DNA of 38,394 nucleotides from Chloroflexota bacterium (GTDB lineage Bacteria > Chloroflexota > Dehalococcoidia > UBA1151 > TMED-70), in NCBI GenBank assembly GCA_002721875.1, contig PBLU01000003.1, positions 1 through 38,394 on the forward strand. The letters run 5' to 3'. Every line of letters begins with the position of its first letter. The first letter of the stretch is position 1. The notes below the pieces were generated by a model, which was given only the letters and a program-made list of their open reading frames with translations, made no database searches and was not told the origin of the DNA. Of the stretch, positions 24,145 through 34,013 are shown piece after piece. The position numbers and the translations under genes are program-made.

Positions 24145-26234
24145 CAGCTTTCCTTTCCTTTACCTGAAATTTCAGTAGCGATATGATTTGGAACCTTTGC
24201 ATAGTGATCTAATTCCATAGAAAAACTAGCTCTTCCAGTTGTGAGTGATCTTAGTGTTGTGGCATATTGAAAAGTCTCACCTAATGGCACGTATGCCTTT
24301 ATAGCTTGGGAGTTAGCTTGTTGATCCATAGATAGAATTTGAGCACGTCTCGAGTTCAAATCTCCTAAACAGTCACCTAAAAATTCTTCAGGTGTTACAA
24401 TATCAATTTTCATGATTGGTTCTAGCAAAGAAGGAGATCCAGCAGTCATAGCAGATTTGAAAGCCATTGATCCAGCAATCTTGAAAGCCATTTCAGAGGA
24501 GTCTACATCATGGTGTGATCCATCAGTCAAAACAGCTTTAACATCAACTACTGGATATCCAGCAATTACTCCACTTGCAGCAGCTTCCCTAAATCCTGAT
24601 TCGATTGGTTTGTAATATTCAGTAGGCAAAGTTGCACCAGTAATTTCAGATTCAAATAAAATACCTGAACCCGGCTCTAAAGGCTCAATTCTCAAAGTAC
24701 AATCACCATACTGCCCTTTACCTCCAGATTGTCTTATAAATTTACCTTGCTTTTCAGAAGCAACTGTTATAGTTTCTCTGTAAGCTACTTTGGGTGCGCC
24801 TTGTATAGCATCTACATCAAATTCTCTTCTAAGTCTTTCAACAATAACATCTAAATGTAGCTCACCCATTCCTGCTAATACTGTTTGGCCTGATTCTTCA
24901 TCTGTCCATGTTTGAAGAGTTGGATCTTCTCCAACTAATCTAGCTAGGGATTCTCCCATTTTATCCTGATCGGAACGTGTTTTTGGCTCAACTGCAACCG
25001 AAAGTACAGGATCTGGAAAATCTATAGACTCTAGCAAAAGAGGATTTGATTGATCACATAATGTATTACCCGTAATAGCATCTTTCAATCCAATTGCAGC
25101 TACAATCTCTCCAGCTTTAGCTTCCTTGATTTCTTCTCTGGAATCGGCATGCATTTTCATTAATCTTCCAGCTCTTTCTCTAGATCTGGTTGAGGAGTTG
25201 TATACATTAGCACCAGATTCTAATACACCCGAATAAATTCTTAGATAAACAAGTCTTCCAACATGTTGATCTGTTACAACTTTGAAAACCAACGCACTAA
25301 ATGGGTCACTATCAGATGGTTTTCTTTCAATCAAGTTAGATTCATCTGATGGATCAGTTCCCTTAATGGAAGGTACATCTATGGGTGAAGGCAAATAATC
25401 TATGACTGCATCAAGAAGAGGGTGTACACCTCTATGCCTGAGAGCAGAGCCACACAAGACTGGGAATATTTCAAGATTAATAACCGCTTTCCTCAAAGCA
25501 TTTTTTAGTTCTTCAACTGTAAGCTCTTGGTCATCAAAAAATTTATCCATCAACTCTTCATCTGTTTCAGCAATTTTTTCAATTAGTTCATTTCTATATT
25601 TTTCCACATCATCTTTATACCCATCAGGAACATCAATAATTTTATGCTGAACAGCATCTTCAGATTCATAAATATAAGCTTTTCTTTCAATAAGATCAAT
25701 CATTCCATTGAATGATGATTCTGCTCCCATAGGAATTTGAATTGGGACAGCATTAGCACCAAGTCGATCATGAACAGTTTGAACAGCATTATAAAAATCT
25801 GCGCCAAGTCTATCCATTTTATTTACAAAGATCATTCTTGGAACACCATAATCATTAGCCTGCCTCCAAACTGTTTCAGACTGTGGTTGAACTCCTGAAA
25901 CAGATTCAAGAACAACAACACCACCATCTAATACTCTTAGGGACCTTTGAACTTCTGCAGTAAAGTCTACGTGACCTGGAGTATCAATAATATTTACTTG
26001 ATGGTTATTCCATGATGCGTTTGTAGCAGCAGATCCAATAGTTATACCACGCTCCCTTTCTAGGGACATAAAATCCATAACTGTGGTTCCATCATCAATA
26101 TCACCTATCTTATAAGTTTCACCTGTAAAATATAAAACTCTTTCAGTAACAGTTGTTTTACCAGCATCGATATGAGCTATAAATCCTATATTTCTTGTTT
26201 TTGATAAATCTTCTGCCATTTTTTCTATTACCAT
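24144..26234 (-). CDS. fusA: Elongation factor G
   Basis: A 696-residue translocation GTPase. Seen: the G1 loop AHIDAGKTT (20-28), a switch I region ending [13 protein letters not shown], switch [10 protein letters not shown] (84-91), and NKMD (138-141). Domain II and III motifs, the domain IV tip region ([16 protein letters not shown]) and domain V ([17 protein letters not shown]) follow. All five domains are present at normal length. Two starts are possible: ATG 26234 (used here, overlapping rpsG by 7 bases) or ATG 26219, which would give the more typical [12 protein letters not shown]. Neither has a strong Shine-Dalgarno. Coupling to rpsG is likely. Confidence 0.97.
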   Translation of the reverse strand: MVIEKMAEDLSKTRNIGFIAHIDAGKTTVTERVLYFTGETYKIGDIDDGTTVMDFMSLERERGITIGSAATNASWNNHQVNIIDTPGHVDFTAEVQRSLRVLDGGVVVLESVSGVQPQSETVWRQANDYGVPRMIFVNKMDRLGADFYNAVQTVHDRLGANAVPIQIPMGAESSFNGMIDLIERKAYIYESEDAVQHKIIDVPDGYKDDVEKYRNELIEKIAETDEELMDKFFDDQELTVEELKNALRKAVINLEIFPVLCGSALRHRGVHPLLDAVIDYLPSPIDVPSIKGTDPSDESNLIERKPSDSDPFSALVFKVVTDQHVGRLVYLRIYSGVLESGANVYNSSTRSRERAGRLMKMHADSREEIKEAKAGEIVAAIGLKDAITGNTLCDQSNPLLLESIDFPDPVLSVAVEPKTRSDQDKMGESLARLVGEDPTLQTWTDEESGQTVLAGMGELHLDVIVERLRREFDVDAIQGAPKVAYRETITVASEKQGKFIRQSGGKGQYGDCTLRIEPLEPGSGILFESEITGATLPTEYYKPIESGFREAAASGVIAGYPVVDVKAVLTDGSHHDVDSSEMAFKIAGSMAFKSAMTAGSPSLLEPIMKIDIVTPEEFLGDCLGDLNSRRAQILSMDQQANSQAIKAYVPLGETFQYATTLRSLTTGRASFSMELDHYAKVPNHIATEISGKGKES

Positions 26235-26698
26235 CTATAATGTGCAAAAGCTCTATTTGCTTCAGCCATTCTGTGGGAATCTTCTTTCTTCTTAATTGCA
26301 TTTCCAGTATTATTTACTGCGTTCATAAATTCGTTGAAAAGAGCATCTGTGATAGTTGTTCCTTTATTTTCTCGAGCTGCTTCTACAACCCATCTATGAG
26401 CTAAAGCAACTCTTCTTTTTGGTCTTATTTCAACAGGTACTTGATAGGTTGCACCTCCAACCCTTCTAGGTTTGACCTCAAGTGTTGGCATTGCATTTTT
26501 CATAGCTTCTTCAAAAAGTTCTAAACCGGGTCTCTTAACTTGTTTTTCAAGTTTTTCTATAGCTAAATAAACAGCTTTTCTAGCAACTGATTTTTTACCA
26601 CCTATCATTAATCTATTAATAAATTTGGAAAGTTCTATACTCCCATATTTAGGATCCGGGTTAATTCTCCTTACAATAGATTTTCTTCTTCTAGACAT
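26228..26698 (-). CDS. rpsG: Ribosomal protein S7
   Basis: A 156-residue primary binder of the 3' major domain of 16S rRNA, next to the E site. Seen: [20 protein letters not shown] at the start, FINRLMIGGKKSVARKAVY, KPRRVGGATYQVPVEIRPKRR, and [15 protein letters not shown] at the end. Canonical sequence and length. It starts on the last base of rpsL and ends within fusA, as in most str operons. Confidence 0.98.
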   Translation of the reverse strand: MSRRRKSIVRRINPDPKYGSIELSKFINRLMIGGKKSVARKAVYLAIEKLEKQVKRPGLELFEEAMKNAMPTLEVKPRRVGGATYQVPVEIRPKRRVALAHRWVVEAARENKGTTITDALFNEFMNAVNNTGNAIKKKEDSHRMAEANRAFAHYRW

Positions 26699-27120
26699 TA
26701 AGAATTTCCTTCTCTAATTGCACCATATTTACTTCTTCCTCTTTTTCTACCTTCTACTCCTGATGTATCAAGAGCACCACGTATAATGTGATATCTAACA
26801 CCTGGTAGATCTCTTACCCTGCCTCCTCTTATCAAGACAACTGAATGCTCTTGCAAATTATGTCCTTCACCGGGAATATAAGCAGTTACTTCCATACCAT
26901 TTGTCAATTTTACTCTAGCAACTTTTCTCAAAGCAGAGTTAGGTTTTTTGGGAGTTACTGTCCTCACTTGCAAACAAACTCCTCTTTTTTGGGGGCTACC
27001 CTGAGAATCATTCGTCATTTTTTTTGTTAATGAGTTATACCTAAATCTCAAAGCAGGAGATTTAGCTTTCTTCCTACCTGATGATCTAGGCTTTTTAATT
27101 AATTGATTTACTGTTGGCAT
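26698..27120 (-). CDS. rpsL: Ribosomal protein S12
   Basis: A 140-residue decoding-centre protein and the first gene of the 20-kb operon. Seen: [11 protein letters not shown] at the start, a ~15-residue insertion (about 25-42) relative to E. coli of the kind found in many Gram-positive and related bacteria, [19 protein letters not shown] with the wild-type Lys, and [27 protein letters not shown]. In the last motif Arg103 stands where E. coli has Lys88 (RVKDLPG). A Lys-to-Arg change there causes streptomycin resistance in mycobacteria. The Asp that carries the methylthio modification (D104) is present. Confidence 0.98.
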   Translation of the reverse strand: MPTVNQLIKKPRSSGRKKAKSPALRFRYNSLTKKMTNDSQGSPQKRGVCLQVRTVTPKKPNSALRKVARVKLTNGMEVTAYIPGEGHNLQEHSVVLIRGGRVRDLPGVRYHIIRGALDTSGVEGRKRGRSKYGAIREGNS

Positions 27121-27216
27121 ATTAAATTTTTCCTATACTAATTAAATAAAATAAGCTGTTAGATAAATATTCTCAAACGGCGTTTACTAAAAAGCTAATT
27201 GTTATCACAAACTACT

Positions 27217-27246
27217 AGTATACGAATTTTCTTGTCTTACCGTCAA
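27217..27246 (-). promoter_or_regulatory. Main promoter of the str-S10-spc-alpha superoperon
   Basis: On the minus strand TTGACG (+ strand 27241-27246) and TATACT (27217-27222) are separated by 18 bases, a strong sigma-70-type promoter. Transcription would start near 27210, leaving a leader of about 90 bases before the rpsL ATG at 27120. I see no stable hairpin or known leader motif in that stretch. The remaining part of the 230-base divergent gap must also hold the promoter of the glnA operon, for which I see no convincing match. Confidence 0.75.
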
Positions 27247-27350
27247 CGAAAAATTGTTAATTTTGCAACTATTTTTAGTTTTAATTAACTTATATATTTA
27301 ATTTTCATAGTAAAATTGAGCTTAAATAAAAACTTTAAGTTTAAAATTTT

Positions 27351-28121
27351 ATGTTCGAAGATATTTTTTTATTAGGATTTAATTTCAGATCAGAAGATCA
27401 TTTAATAAGTTTGTTGGATGCAAATTTCCATTCATCAAATGTCTATTTAGTTAAGGAATTTAACTATAAAGATGAAAACTTAATTGTCACAACTAAATCT
27501 GAGCCACATCCGTTGTTGGGAGATAAGATCGAAGAGGATATTTCAATATCAACAGACGAAAACAAATTACTTATAATAAATTTGCCTCATCTCTTTAGTG
27601 AAAAATATAATGAATTATTGAATTCTTCTATACCTAAACTAATATCTCTCGAAAATTATTCCATATATGAAAATTATATTGCGCAAAACAAAAACTCTTT
27701 CCAAATAATTACTTTACCAACTAACAATAATGATCTCTCTGTACGAATTCAAATCGCTAGAAGTTTATCTAATTCTAAAAAAGATACTGTGGAATCAAAC
27801 GAAAAAATAATTAATTTTGAAAATTTAAAAATTGACACTGAAAAATATTTAGTCACACTTGAGAATAAAAAAATAGACCTTACTTTCAAAGAATTGGAGC
27901 TGCTTAAAGTGTTAGCATCAAGTCCTGGTAGAGTCTTCTCAAGAGAAAACTTATTAAAGAATATTTGGGATTATGATTACTATGGAGGAACAAGAACAGT
28001 CGATGTTCATGTAAGAAGATTAAGAAGAAAAATTGAAGATCATAAGTACAACTTTATAGAAACAATTTGGAATGTAGGTTATAAATTCAACGAAAATAAA
28101 GTAGGAAGTCAAAATGAATGA
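27351..28121 (+). CDS. OmpR-type orphan regulator with degenerate receiver
   Basis: A 256-residue two-domain transcription factor. Residues 152-247 are an OmpR/PhoB winged helix: LTFKELELLKVLASSPGRVFSRE (177-199), then GGTRTVDVHVRRLRRKIE (212-229, recognition helix) and FIETIWNVGYKF. The N-terminal half has receiver-like strand spacing, but the acidic pair is missing after the first strand (IFLLGF). The phosphoacceptor position is Asn77 (IINLP), and the usual TKP lysine is Leu122 (TLP, 121-123). It should therefore not be controlled by His-Asp phosphorelay. It overlaps glnA by 8 bases. Actinobacterial GlnR, an orphan OmpR-type nitrogen regulator, is the closest functional analogy I know, so nitrogen control of this operon is the inference. 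No histidine kinase gene is near. Confidence 0.82.
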   Translation: MFEDIFLLGFNFRSEDHLISLLDANFHSSNVYLVKEFNYKDENLIVTTKSEPHPLLGDKIEEDISISTDENKLLIINLPHLFSEKYNELLNSSIPKLISLENYSIYENYIAQNKNSFQIITLPTNNNDLSVRIQIARSLSNSKKDTVESNEKIINFENLKIDTEKYLVTLENKKIDLTFKELELLKVLASSPGRVFSRENLLKNIWDYDYYGGTRTVDVHVRRLRRKIEDHKYNFIETIWNVGYKFNENKVGSQNE

Positions 28122-29400
28122 TTACTCAGACACTAAAGAATTTATTTTAAAGCAAGCATCTGAACACGATGTAAAATTTATTCGATTGTGGTTTACAGAT
28201 ATTTTAGGAAGGTTAAAAGGATTTGCAATCAATGTAGAGGACTTAGAAGACTGTATTGAAAAAGGAGTAATTTTTGATGGAGGCGCTATTGAAGGCATTG
28301 CTAGAGGCGGTGAGTCTGATACTTTAGCTATACCTGATCTTACAACTTGGCAAATTCTTCCATGGAGACCAAATGAAAATTCTGTAGCTAGACTTTTTTG
28401 TAATCTTAAGAGTTTTGATAATCGAGAATCCATAATAGATAGTAGAAAGGTTTTACAGAATAAACTTGAGGAGGTAAACAAAGCTGGATATAAATTTTAT
28501 GTAGGACCTGAAATTGAATATTATTTTTTAGATAGTGATAAAAAAAATGCAGATATGGATGACGCAGGGTATTTTGATCAAACCTCAGATGATAATAAAG
28601 GATCTGACCTAAGAAGAGAGTGTGTGTTGAGTTTAGAAGAAATGGGAATTCCTGTAAGAAGCTCACATCATGAAGTATCATCAGGACAGCACGAGATAGG
28701 ACTGAAACACACTGATGCACTAACAATGGCTGATTCAATAGTGACTACAAGATTGGTTGTAAAGCAAACTGCAACAAAATTAGGCGGTTTTGCAACTTTT
28801 ATGCCAAGACCATTTCAAAACCTTAATGGAAGCGGATTGCATTTCCATCTTTCTTTATACAAAGGTGACAAAAATACCTTTGCTTCGAAAGGTAAAGATA
28901 GAATATCAAAAACAGGCAAAGGATTTCTTGCCGGTTTAGTAAAGTACTCTTCTAATATGGCCCTTGTGACTAATCAATGGTTGAACTCATATAAAAGACT
29001 ACTACCTGATCTTGAAGCTCCAATTGCAGGTATGGGAAATGAACTCCAGATATCTAACTTAGTGAGAATTCCTCATATTTATGAAAATAATTTAGATAAT
29101 TCCAGAATTGAATTTAGGTTACCAGATTCTGGATGCAATCCTTATTTGGCATTAGCTGCTATACTTCACGCAGGGATGCTTGGCATCAATAATAATTTAG
29201 AAATCCCAAAAAATTGGGAATCAAATATTCCAAATACTTTAAGTGAGGCTATTAAAGAATCTCAAAAAGGTAATTTTTTGCACGACGCTATAGGCGTAGA
29301 CGCATATAATAGTATTGTAGTCAATAAAGAAAAAGAGTGGATAGATCATAACTCAATTGTCACCGATTACGAAAGAGATTTTTACTTAAAGTTTCTATAA
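28114..29400 (+). CDS. glnA: Type I glutamine synthetase with altered flap/NRS loop
   Basis: A 428-residue GSI-family enzyme joining ammonium to glutamate with ATP. Seen: FDGGAIEG (54-61; Asp55 matches the ammonium-site Asp50), GPEIEYYF with metal ligands E132 and E134, HHEV (E187) and QHE (E194), NGSGLHFH (H243), NSYKRLLP (R294), catalytic-flap E301, R318, and RIEFR (R331, E333 region, R335). The segment after the flap Glu, EAPIAGMGNELQIS (301-314), differs sharply from the usual EAPVYISWARRNRS: Ile313 sits where the ATP-phosphate-contacting Arg (Salmonella R339) belongs. No adenylylation-type Tyr motif is seen. Directly downstream of the regulator and 56 bases before gltB. All else argues for a working enzyme. 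Confidence 0.93.
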   Translation: MNDYSDTKEFILKQASEHDVKFIRLWFTDILGRLKGFAINVEDLEDCIEKGVIFDGGAIEGIARGGESDTLAIPDLTTWQILPWRPNENSVARLFCNLKSFDNRESIIDSRKVLQNKLEEVNKAGYKFYVGPEIEYYFLDSDKKNADMDDAGYFDQTSDDNKGSDLRRECVLSLEEMGIPVRSSHHEVSSGQHEIGLKHTDALTMADSIVTTRLVVKQTATKLGGFATFMPRPFQNLNGSGLHFHLSLYKGDKNTFASKGKDRISKTGKGFLAGLVKYSSNMALVTNQWLNSYKRLLPDLEAPIAGMGNELQISNLVRIPHIYENNLDNSRIEFRLPDSGCNPYLALAAILHAGMLGINNNLEIPKNWESNIPNTLSEAIKESQKGNFLHDAIGVDAYNSIVVNKEKEWIDHNSIVTDYERDFYLKFL

Positions 29401-29456
29401 GAACTTTAGGGTTTCATTGTTAAAAAAATTATAAGTTTGAGTTTAAATAAAAGATT

Positions 29457-32400
29457 ATGTTTAAAAAAAATATGCTCTTAAAAAAATTAGATAACTTAAA
29501 GACCCAAGGTCTTTGCAGTTACCACATAGATAAAGATGCATGTGGTGTTGGTGTTGTTGCTAACATCAAAGGGGCTAAGTCTAATACTATAGTTAAGAAT
29601 TCCTTAGAAGTTCTTGTAAATTTGGAGCATAGAGGAGCATGTGGTTGTGATCCAGAAACTGGAGATGGAGCAGGTATTACAATTCAAATACCTGATAAAT
29701 TTTACAGAGAAGAGTTGGCAAAAGATAATGTGAACTTACCAAATGTAGGAAATTATGCAACTGGAATTATTTTCTTACCTACTGAAAATAGTCTTCGAAG
29801 GCAAATAATTAATATTATTAAGAGGGAACTTGAAGAAAATTCACTAAGGCTTTTACACATAAGAGATGTGCCTACTAACCCAAAAAAAATAGGTAAATGG
29901 TCTAAAGAGGCTATGCCTAATATAAAACAAATATTTATTGAGAATAATTCCAAAAACAACAATAGCTTTGGTAAAGAATTATATATTTTGAGAAAAATTA
30001 TTGAAAATAGAATTAACTTGATTAAGAACCCTCAAAACAAGCTAATTATTGATAATGAATTTTATATATGTTCATTATCAAACAAAATAATAGTTTATAA
30101 AGGACTACTTAGAACAGAACAGCTCGCCAATTTTTATAACGACCTCAATTCCGAAAAAATAGAAAGCTGCTTTGGGTTAGTTCATTCAAGATTTTCAACT
30201 AACACTTTAGGGTCATGGAAATTGGCACATCCTTATAGAATGCTTGCTCATAATGGGGAAATTAATACTGTAAGAGGCAATAGAAACTGGATGAAAGCTA
30301 AAGAAAATAATATCTTAACTTCAAAATTTTACAAAAAAACAGATATTTTGCCAATTTGTGAAGAAGATGCTTCTGATACTGCTTCATTAGATAATGTGTT
30401 TGAATTATTATTTCATGGTGGTAGGTCAATTGAGCATGTTGCTTCTATGATGATACCCGCTGCATGGGACCACAATGAACAGATGGATCAGAAAACTAAA
30501 GATTTTTATCAGTATCATGCTGGCCTAATGGAACCTTGGGATGGTCCCGCAATGATTGCATTTACAGATGGAGATAAATTGGGTGCTTGTCTAGATAGAA
30601 ATGGATTTAGGCCTTTCAGATATACAGTTACTAATGATGACATCCTTATTATGTCCTCAGAGACAGGAGTTCTAAAAGTTGATTCAGAAAATATAAAACT
30701 CAAGTCTAGAATGACGCCAGGTAAAGGATTTCTGGTCGACTTTGAGAAAGGTAGAATAATTGATTCAGAAGAAATAATAGAAAAGTTAGTTGATAAGCAA
30801 CCCTACTCAAAATGGGTAAATCAGAAATCAATTAACTTAGATGACATAGAAGAAGGAATAAATGAAGAAGCTTTTGAAGGATCAGCTCTACTAGAACAAC
30901 AAATATCTTATGGATATTCAAATGAAGATATAGAAGTGATTATAAAACCTATGAGTGAAAGTGGTACCCAACCAAATGGTTCTATGGGTAATGATGCTCC
31001 TCTAGCTATTCTTTCAGATAAACCTCAAAATTTATTTTCATACTTTAAACAACTTTTTGCTCAAGTATCTAATCCTCCCTTAGATCCAATTAGGGAAAAA
31101 ATGGTCACCCAAATGAGTATTTTAGTTGGAAAAAGAGAGAATTTATTATCTGAAACACCAGAGCATTCTGAATTGGTAAAAATAGAAAGGCCTATAATGC
31201 TTAATGAGGAAATATCCAAGCTCCTAAGCATTCAGCATAATGGGATTAAATCAAGAAAAATTTCTACTACATATGATGTTGTAAAAGGCAAAGATGGTTT
31301 TATAGAATGCCTTGAAAAAATTAAGATTGAAGCAGAAAACTTAATTAAAAATAAAGTCTCTATCATCATACTTTCTGATAGAGGTGTTACCAAAAATAAA
31401 GCAGCTTTACCTTCTTTACTAGTTGCGGGGACATTACATCATCACTTAATTAGAAAAAACTTAAGAGATAAAGTAGATTTAGTGTATGAAACTGGTGAAG
31501 CAAGAGAAGTTCATCACTTTGCATTACTTTTTGGCTATGGAATATCAGCCATCAATCCTTTTATTGCACTAGATACAGTAAGAAGTTTTTCAGATTCAGA
31601 AAATTTTAGAAAAAATCAGGAAAAATTTTGTAAGGCTGCGATATCTGGAGTTTTGAAAACAATGTCAAAAATGGGGATTTCAACTCTTCAAGGTTACATG
31701 GGAGCACAACAATTTGAAGCTTTAGGTATTGGAGAAGAATTAATTAATAAATCTTTTACTTGGACGCCATCAAGAATTAGTGGAATTGGTATTGATGAAA
31801 TTAGCGATGATTATTTACTTTTTCATAAAAACGCATTTTCTGACTCTCAAATACCTTCAAACCTTAAGCTTGATTTAGGTGGACTTTACTTATGGAGAGG
31901 TACAGGAGAAAGACATATGTGGTCTCCTGAAACTATTTCACTCCTTCAAAAATCATCAACTCAAAATGATTTAGAAACCTATAAAAAATTCGAGGATGCG
32001 GCAAATAAGGATTATTATGGTGATATCACTATAAGAAATTTACTTGAGATTGACTACAAAAATTCAAAATCAATAAAGCTAGAAGATGTTGAACCTGAAA
32101 TTGAAATCTTAAAAAGATTTGCAACAGGTGCGATTTCTTTAGGTTCAATATCAAGAGAAGCTCATGAAACATTAGCTATAGCAATGAATAGAATAGGAGC
32201 AAGGTCAAATACAGGTGAAGGTGGGGAAGATGAAACAAGATATAAACCTGATTCAAATGGAGATTCACGAAATTCTGCAGTCAAGCAGGTTGCATCAGGA
32301 AGATTTGGAGTAAATACAAATTATTTAGTAAATTCAAGAGACATACAAATAAAAATGGCTCAAGGAGCAAAGCCAGGTGAAGGAGGAGAAATCCCTGGGC

Positions 32401-34013
32401 ATAAAATATCAGAATACATTGCATCAATCAGAAAAACTACACCTGGAGTTGAGCTTATTTCCCCTCCTCCTCATCATGATATATATTCTATTGAGGATAT
32501 GGCTCAGCTAATTCATGATCTCAAAAATGTTAATGAAAAAGCAAGAATACATGTAAAATTAGTATCCGAAGTAGGTGTTGGCATTATTGCAGCTGGAGTA
32601 TCTAAAGGAAAAGCTGATGTAGTATTGATATCTGGTTTTTCAGGAGGAACTGGAGCGTCTCCAATATCATCGATAAGACATGCTGGACTTCCTTGGGAAT
32701 TAGGAGTAGCAGAGACTCAACAGGTTTTAGTTGAGCAAGGGCTTAGAGATAGAATAATTCTTCAAACTGACGGGCAACTAAAAACAGGAAAAGATGTAGC
32801 TATAGCGACTATGCTTGGAGCTGAAGAATGGGGAGTAGCAACTGCTTCTTTAATAACTATGGGTTGTATTATGCTTAGAAAATGTCATCTAAACACATGC
32901 TCTGTAGGCGTAGCAACGCAAGACCCAGAATTACGAAAATTATTCAAAGGAACTCCAGAAGCAGTAATTAACTATTTTAGATTTTTAGCACAAAGTCTCA
33001 GAACCGAAATGGCAGCTCTGGGTTTCAAAACAGTTAATGAGATGGTAGGTAGAGTAGATAAGCTGAAACAGAGAAAAGATATAGATCACTGGAAAGCTAA
33101 TAAAATAGATTTATCAAAAATACTTTATAAACCGTCAGGCATTGAAGGTTTTGAAAATTATTGTTCAACTTCTCAAGATCATCAGTTAGAACTTGCTTTA
33201 GATCAAAAAATATTATCTAATTTGAACCTTGAGAAGATATCTAATCAAAAAACAGAATTAGATTTTAATATAAATAATACCAATAGAACAGTTGGTGCTA
33301 TTATTTCTGGTAAATTAACGAAATTATATGGTGATAATGGACTTCCAGAAGATACTCTTAAAATAAACTTTGAAGGATCTGCTGGTCAAAGTTTTGGTGC
33401 TTTTTTATCAAAAGGAATTAATTTTTACCTTAGAGGAGATGCGAATGATTATTTTGCAAAAGGATTATCTGGAGGCAAAATAGTGGTTAAACCAAATATT
33501 AAAAATTCATCTTTTATTGCAGAAAATAATGTAATTATAGGAAATGTTGCTCTTTATGGTTCTACAGGAGGAGAGGTGTATATTAATGGAAAAGCAGGTG
33601 AAAGATTTGGGGTAAGGAATTCTGCAGCTAAAGCTGTTGTAGAAGGCATAGGAAATCATGGCTGTGAATATATGACAGGAGGAACGATAGTGGTTCTTGG
33701 TGAAGTTGGAAGAAATTTTGGAGCAGGAATGAGTGGAGGTATTTCGTTTGTTTATGATCCAAATGATCAATTTATTGAAAACTTTAATTCTGAATTATCA
33801 GATATAGAATATGTTGTCGAACAATCTGATGACGATAAAAAACTATATAAAATGGTAAGTGATCATAGAAAATATACATCATCAAAAATAGCAGAAAGAA
33901 TTCTAAATAATTGGAAAGATGAAATAAAGCAATTTAAGAAAATAATACCAAGAGATTACGCTAAGATATTATATAAATCAAAAGACATCAACAGAGAAAA
34001 AGTAAATGGGTAG
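29457..34013 (+). CDS. gltB: Glutamate synthase (GOGAT) large subunit
   Basis: A 1518-residue flavo-iron-sulfur enzyme that makes two glutamates from glutamine and 2-oxoglutarate. Seen: a 28-residue propeptide before the Ntn nucleophile C29 (KDACGVGVVAN), and the glutaminase domain with HSRFSTNTLGSWKLAHPYRMLAHNGE (region ~243-268). A central domain follows, then the FMN-binding synthase domain (AKPGEGGEIPGHKISEYIA and SGGTGASPISSIRHAGLPWE). The 3Fe-4S cysteines are C1137, C1143 and C1148 (C-x5-C-x4-C, as in the Azospirillum enzyme). The C-terminal GxG beta-helix includes GSTGGEVYINGKAGERFGVRNS. Length is normal. It ends 8 bases inside gltD. The substrate glutamine comes from glnA immediately upstream. 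Confidence 0.98.
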   Translation: MFKKNMLLKKLDNLKTQGLCSYHIDKDACGVGVVANIKGAKSNTIVKNSLEVLVNLEHRGACGCDPETGDGAGITIQIPDKFYREELAKDNVNLPNVGNYATGIIFLPTENSLRRQIINIIKRELEENSLRLLHIRDVPTNPKKIGKWSKEAMPNIKQIFIENNSKNNNSFGKELYILRKIIENRINLIKNPQNKLIIDNEFYICSLSNKIIVYKGLLRTEQLANFYNDLNSEKIESCFGLVHSRFSTNTLGSWKLAHPYRMLAHNGEINTVRGNRNWMKAKENNILTSKFYKKTDILPICEEDASDTASLDNVFELLFHGGRSIEHVASMMIPAAWDHNEQMDQKTKDFYQYHAGLMEPWDGPAMIAFTDGDKLGACLDRNGFRPFRYTVTNDDILIMSSETGVLKVDSENIKLKSRMTPGKGFLVDFEKGRIIDSEEIIEKLVDKQPYSKWVNQKSINLDDIEEGINEEAFEGSALLEQQISYGYSNEDIEVIIKPMSESGTQPNGSMGNDAPLAILSDKPQNLFSYFKQLFAQVSNPPLDPIREKMVTQMSILVGKRENLLSETPEHSELVKIERPIMLNEEISKLLSIQHNGIKSRKISTTYDVVKGKDGFIECLEKIKIEAENLIKNKVSIIILSDRGVTKNKAALPSLLVAGTLHHHLIRKNLRDKVDLVYETGEAREVHHFALLFGYGISAINPFIALDTVRSFSDSENFRKNQEKFCKAAISGVLKTMSKMGISTLQGYMGAQQFEALGIGEELINKSFTWTPSRISGIGIDEISDDYLLFHKNAFSDSQIPSNLKLDLGGLYLWRGTGERHMWSPETISLLQKSSTQNDLETYKKFEDAANKDYYGDITIRNLLEIDYKNSKSIKLEDVEPEIEILKRFATGAISLGSISREAHETLAIAMNRIGARSNTGEGGEDETRYKPDSNGDSRNSAVKQVASGRFGVNTNYLVNSRDIQIKMAQGAKPGEGGEIPGHKISEYIASIRKTTPGVELISPPPHHDIYSIEDMAQLIHDLKNVNEKARIHVKLVSEVGVGIIAAGVSKGKADVVLISGFSGGTGASPISSIRHAGLPWELGVAETQQVLVEQGLRDRIILQTDGQLKTGKDVAIATMLGAEEWGVATASLITMGCIMLRKCHLNTCSVGVATQDPELRKLFKGTPEAVINYFRFLAQSLRTEMAALGFKTVNEMVGRVDKLKQRKDIDHWKANKIDLSKILYKPSGIEGFENYCSTSQDHQLELALDQKILSNLNLEKISNQKTELDFNINNTNRTVGAIISGKLTKLYGDNGLPEDTLKINFEGSAGQSFGAFLSKGINFYLRGDANDYFAKGLSGGKIVVKPNIKNSSFIAENNVIIGNVALYGSTGGEVYINGKAGERFGVRNSAAKAVVEGIGNHGCEYMTGGTIVVLGEVGRNFGAGMSGGISFVYDPNDQFIENFNSELSDIEYVVEQSDDDKKLYKMVSDHRKYTSSKIAERILNNWKDEIKQFKKIIPRDYAKILYKSKDINREKVNG

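Noticed and set aside
27121..27216. Structured regulatory leader (riboswitch or r-protein site) before rpsL
   Set aside because: I could find no stable stem or known motif by eye in the ~90-base leader.
27247..27350. Promoter for the glnA operon (TTGCAA at 27263 with TATATT at 27293, or TTGAGC at 27316 with TAAAAT at 27342)
   Set aside because: Spacers are 24 and 20 bases, outside the usual range; in such AT-rich DNA these matches are not persuasive.
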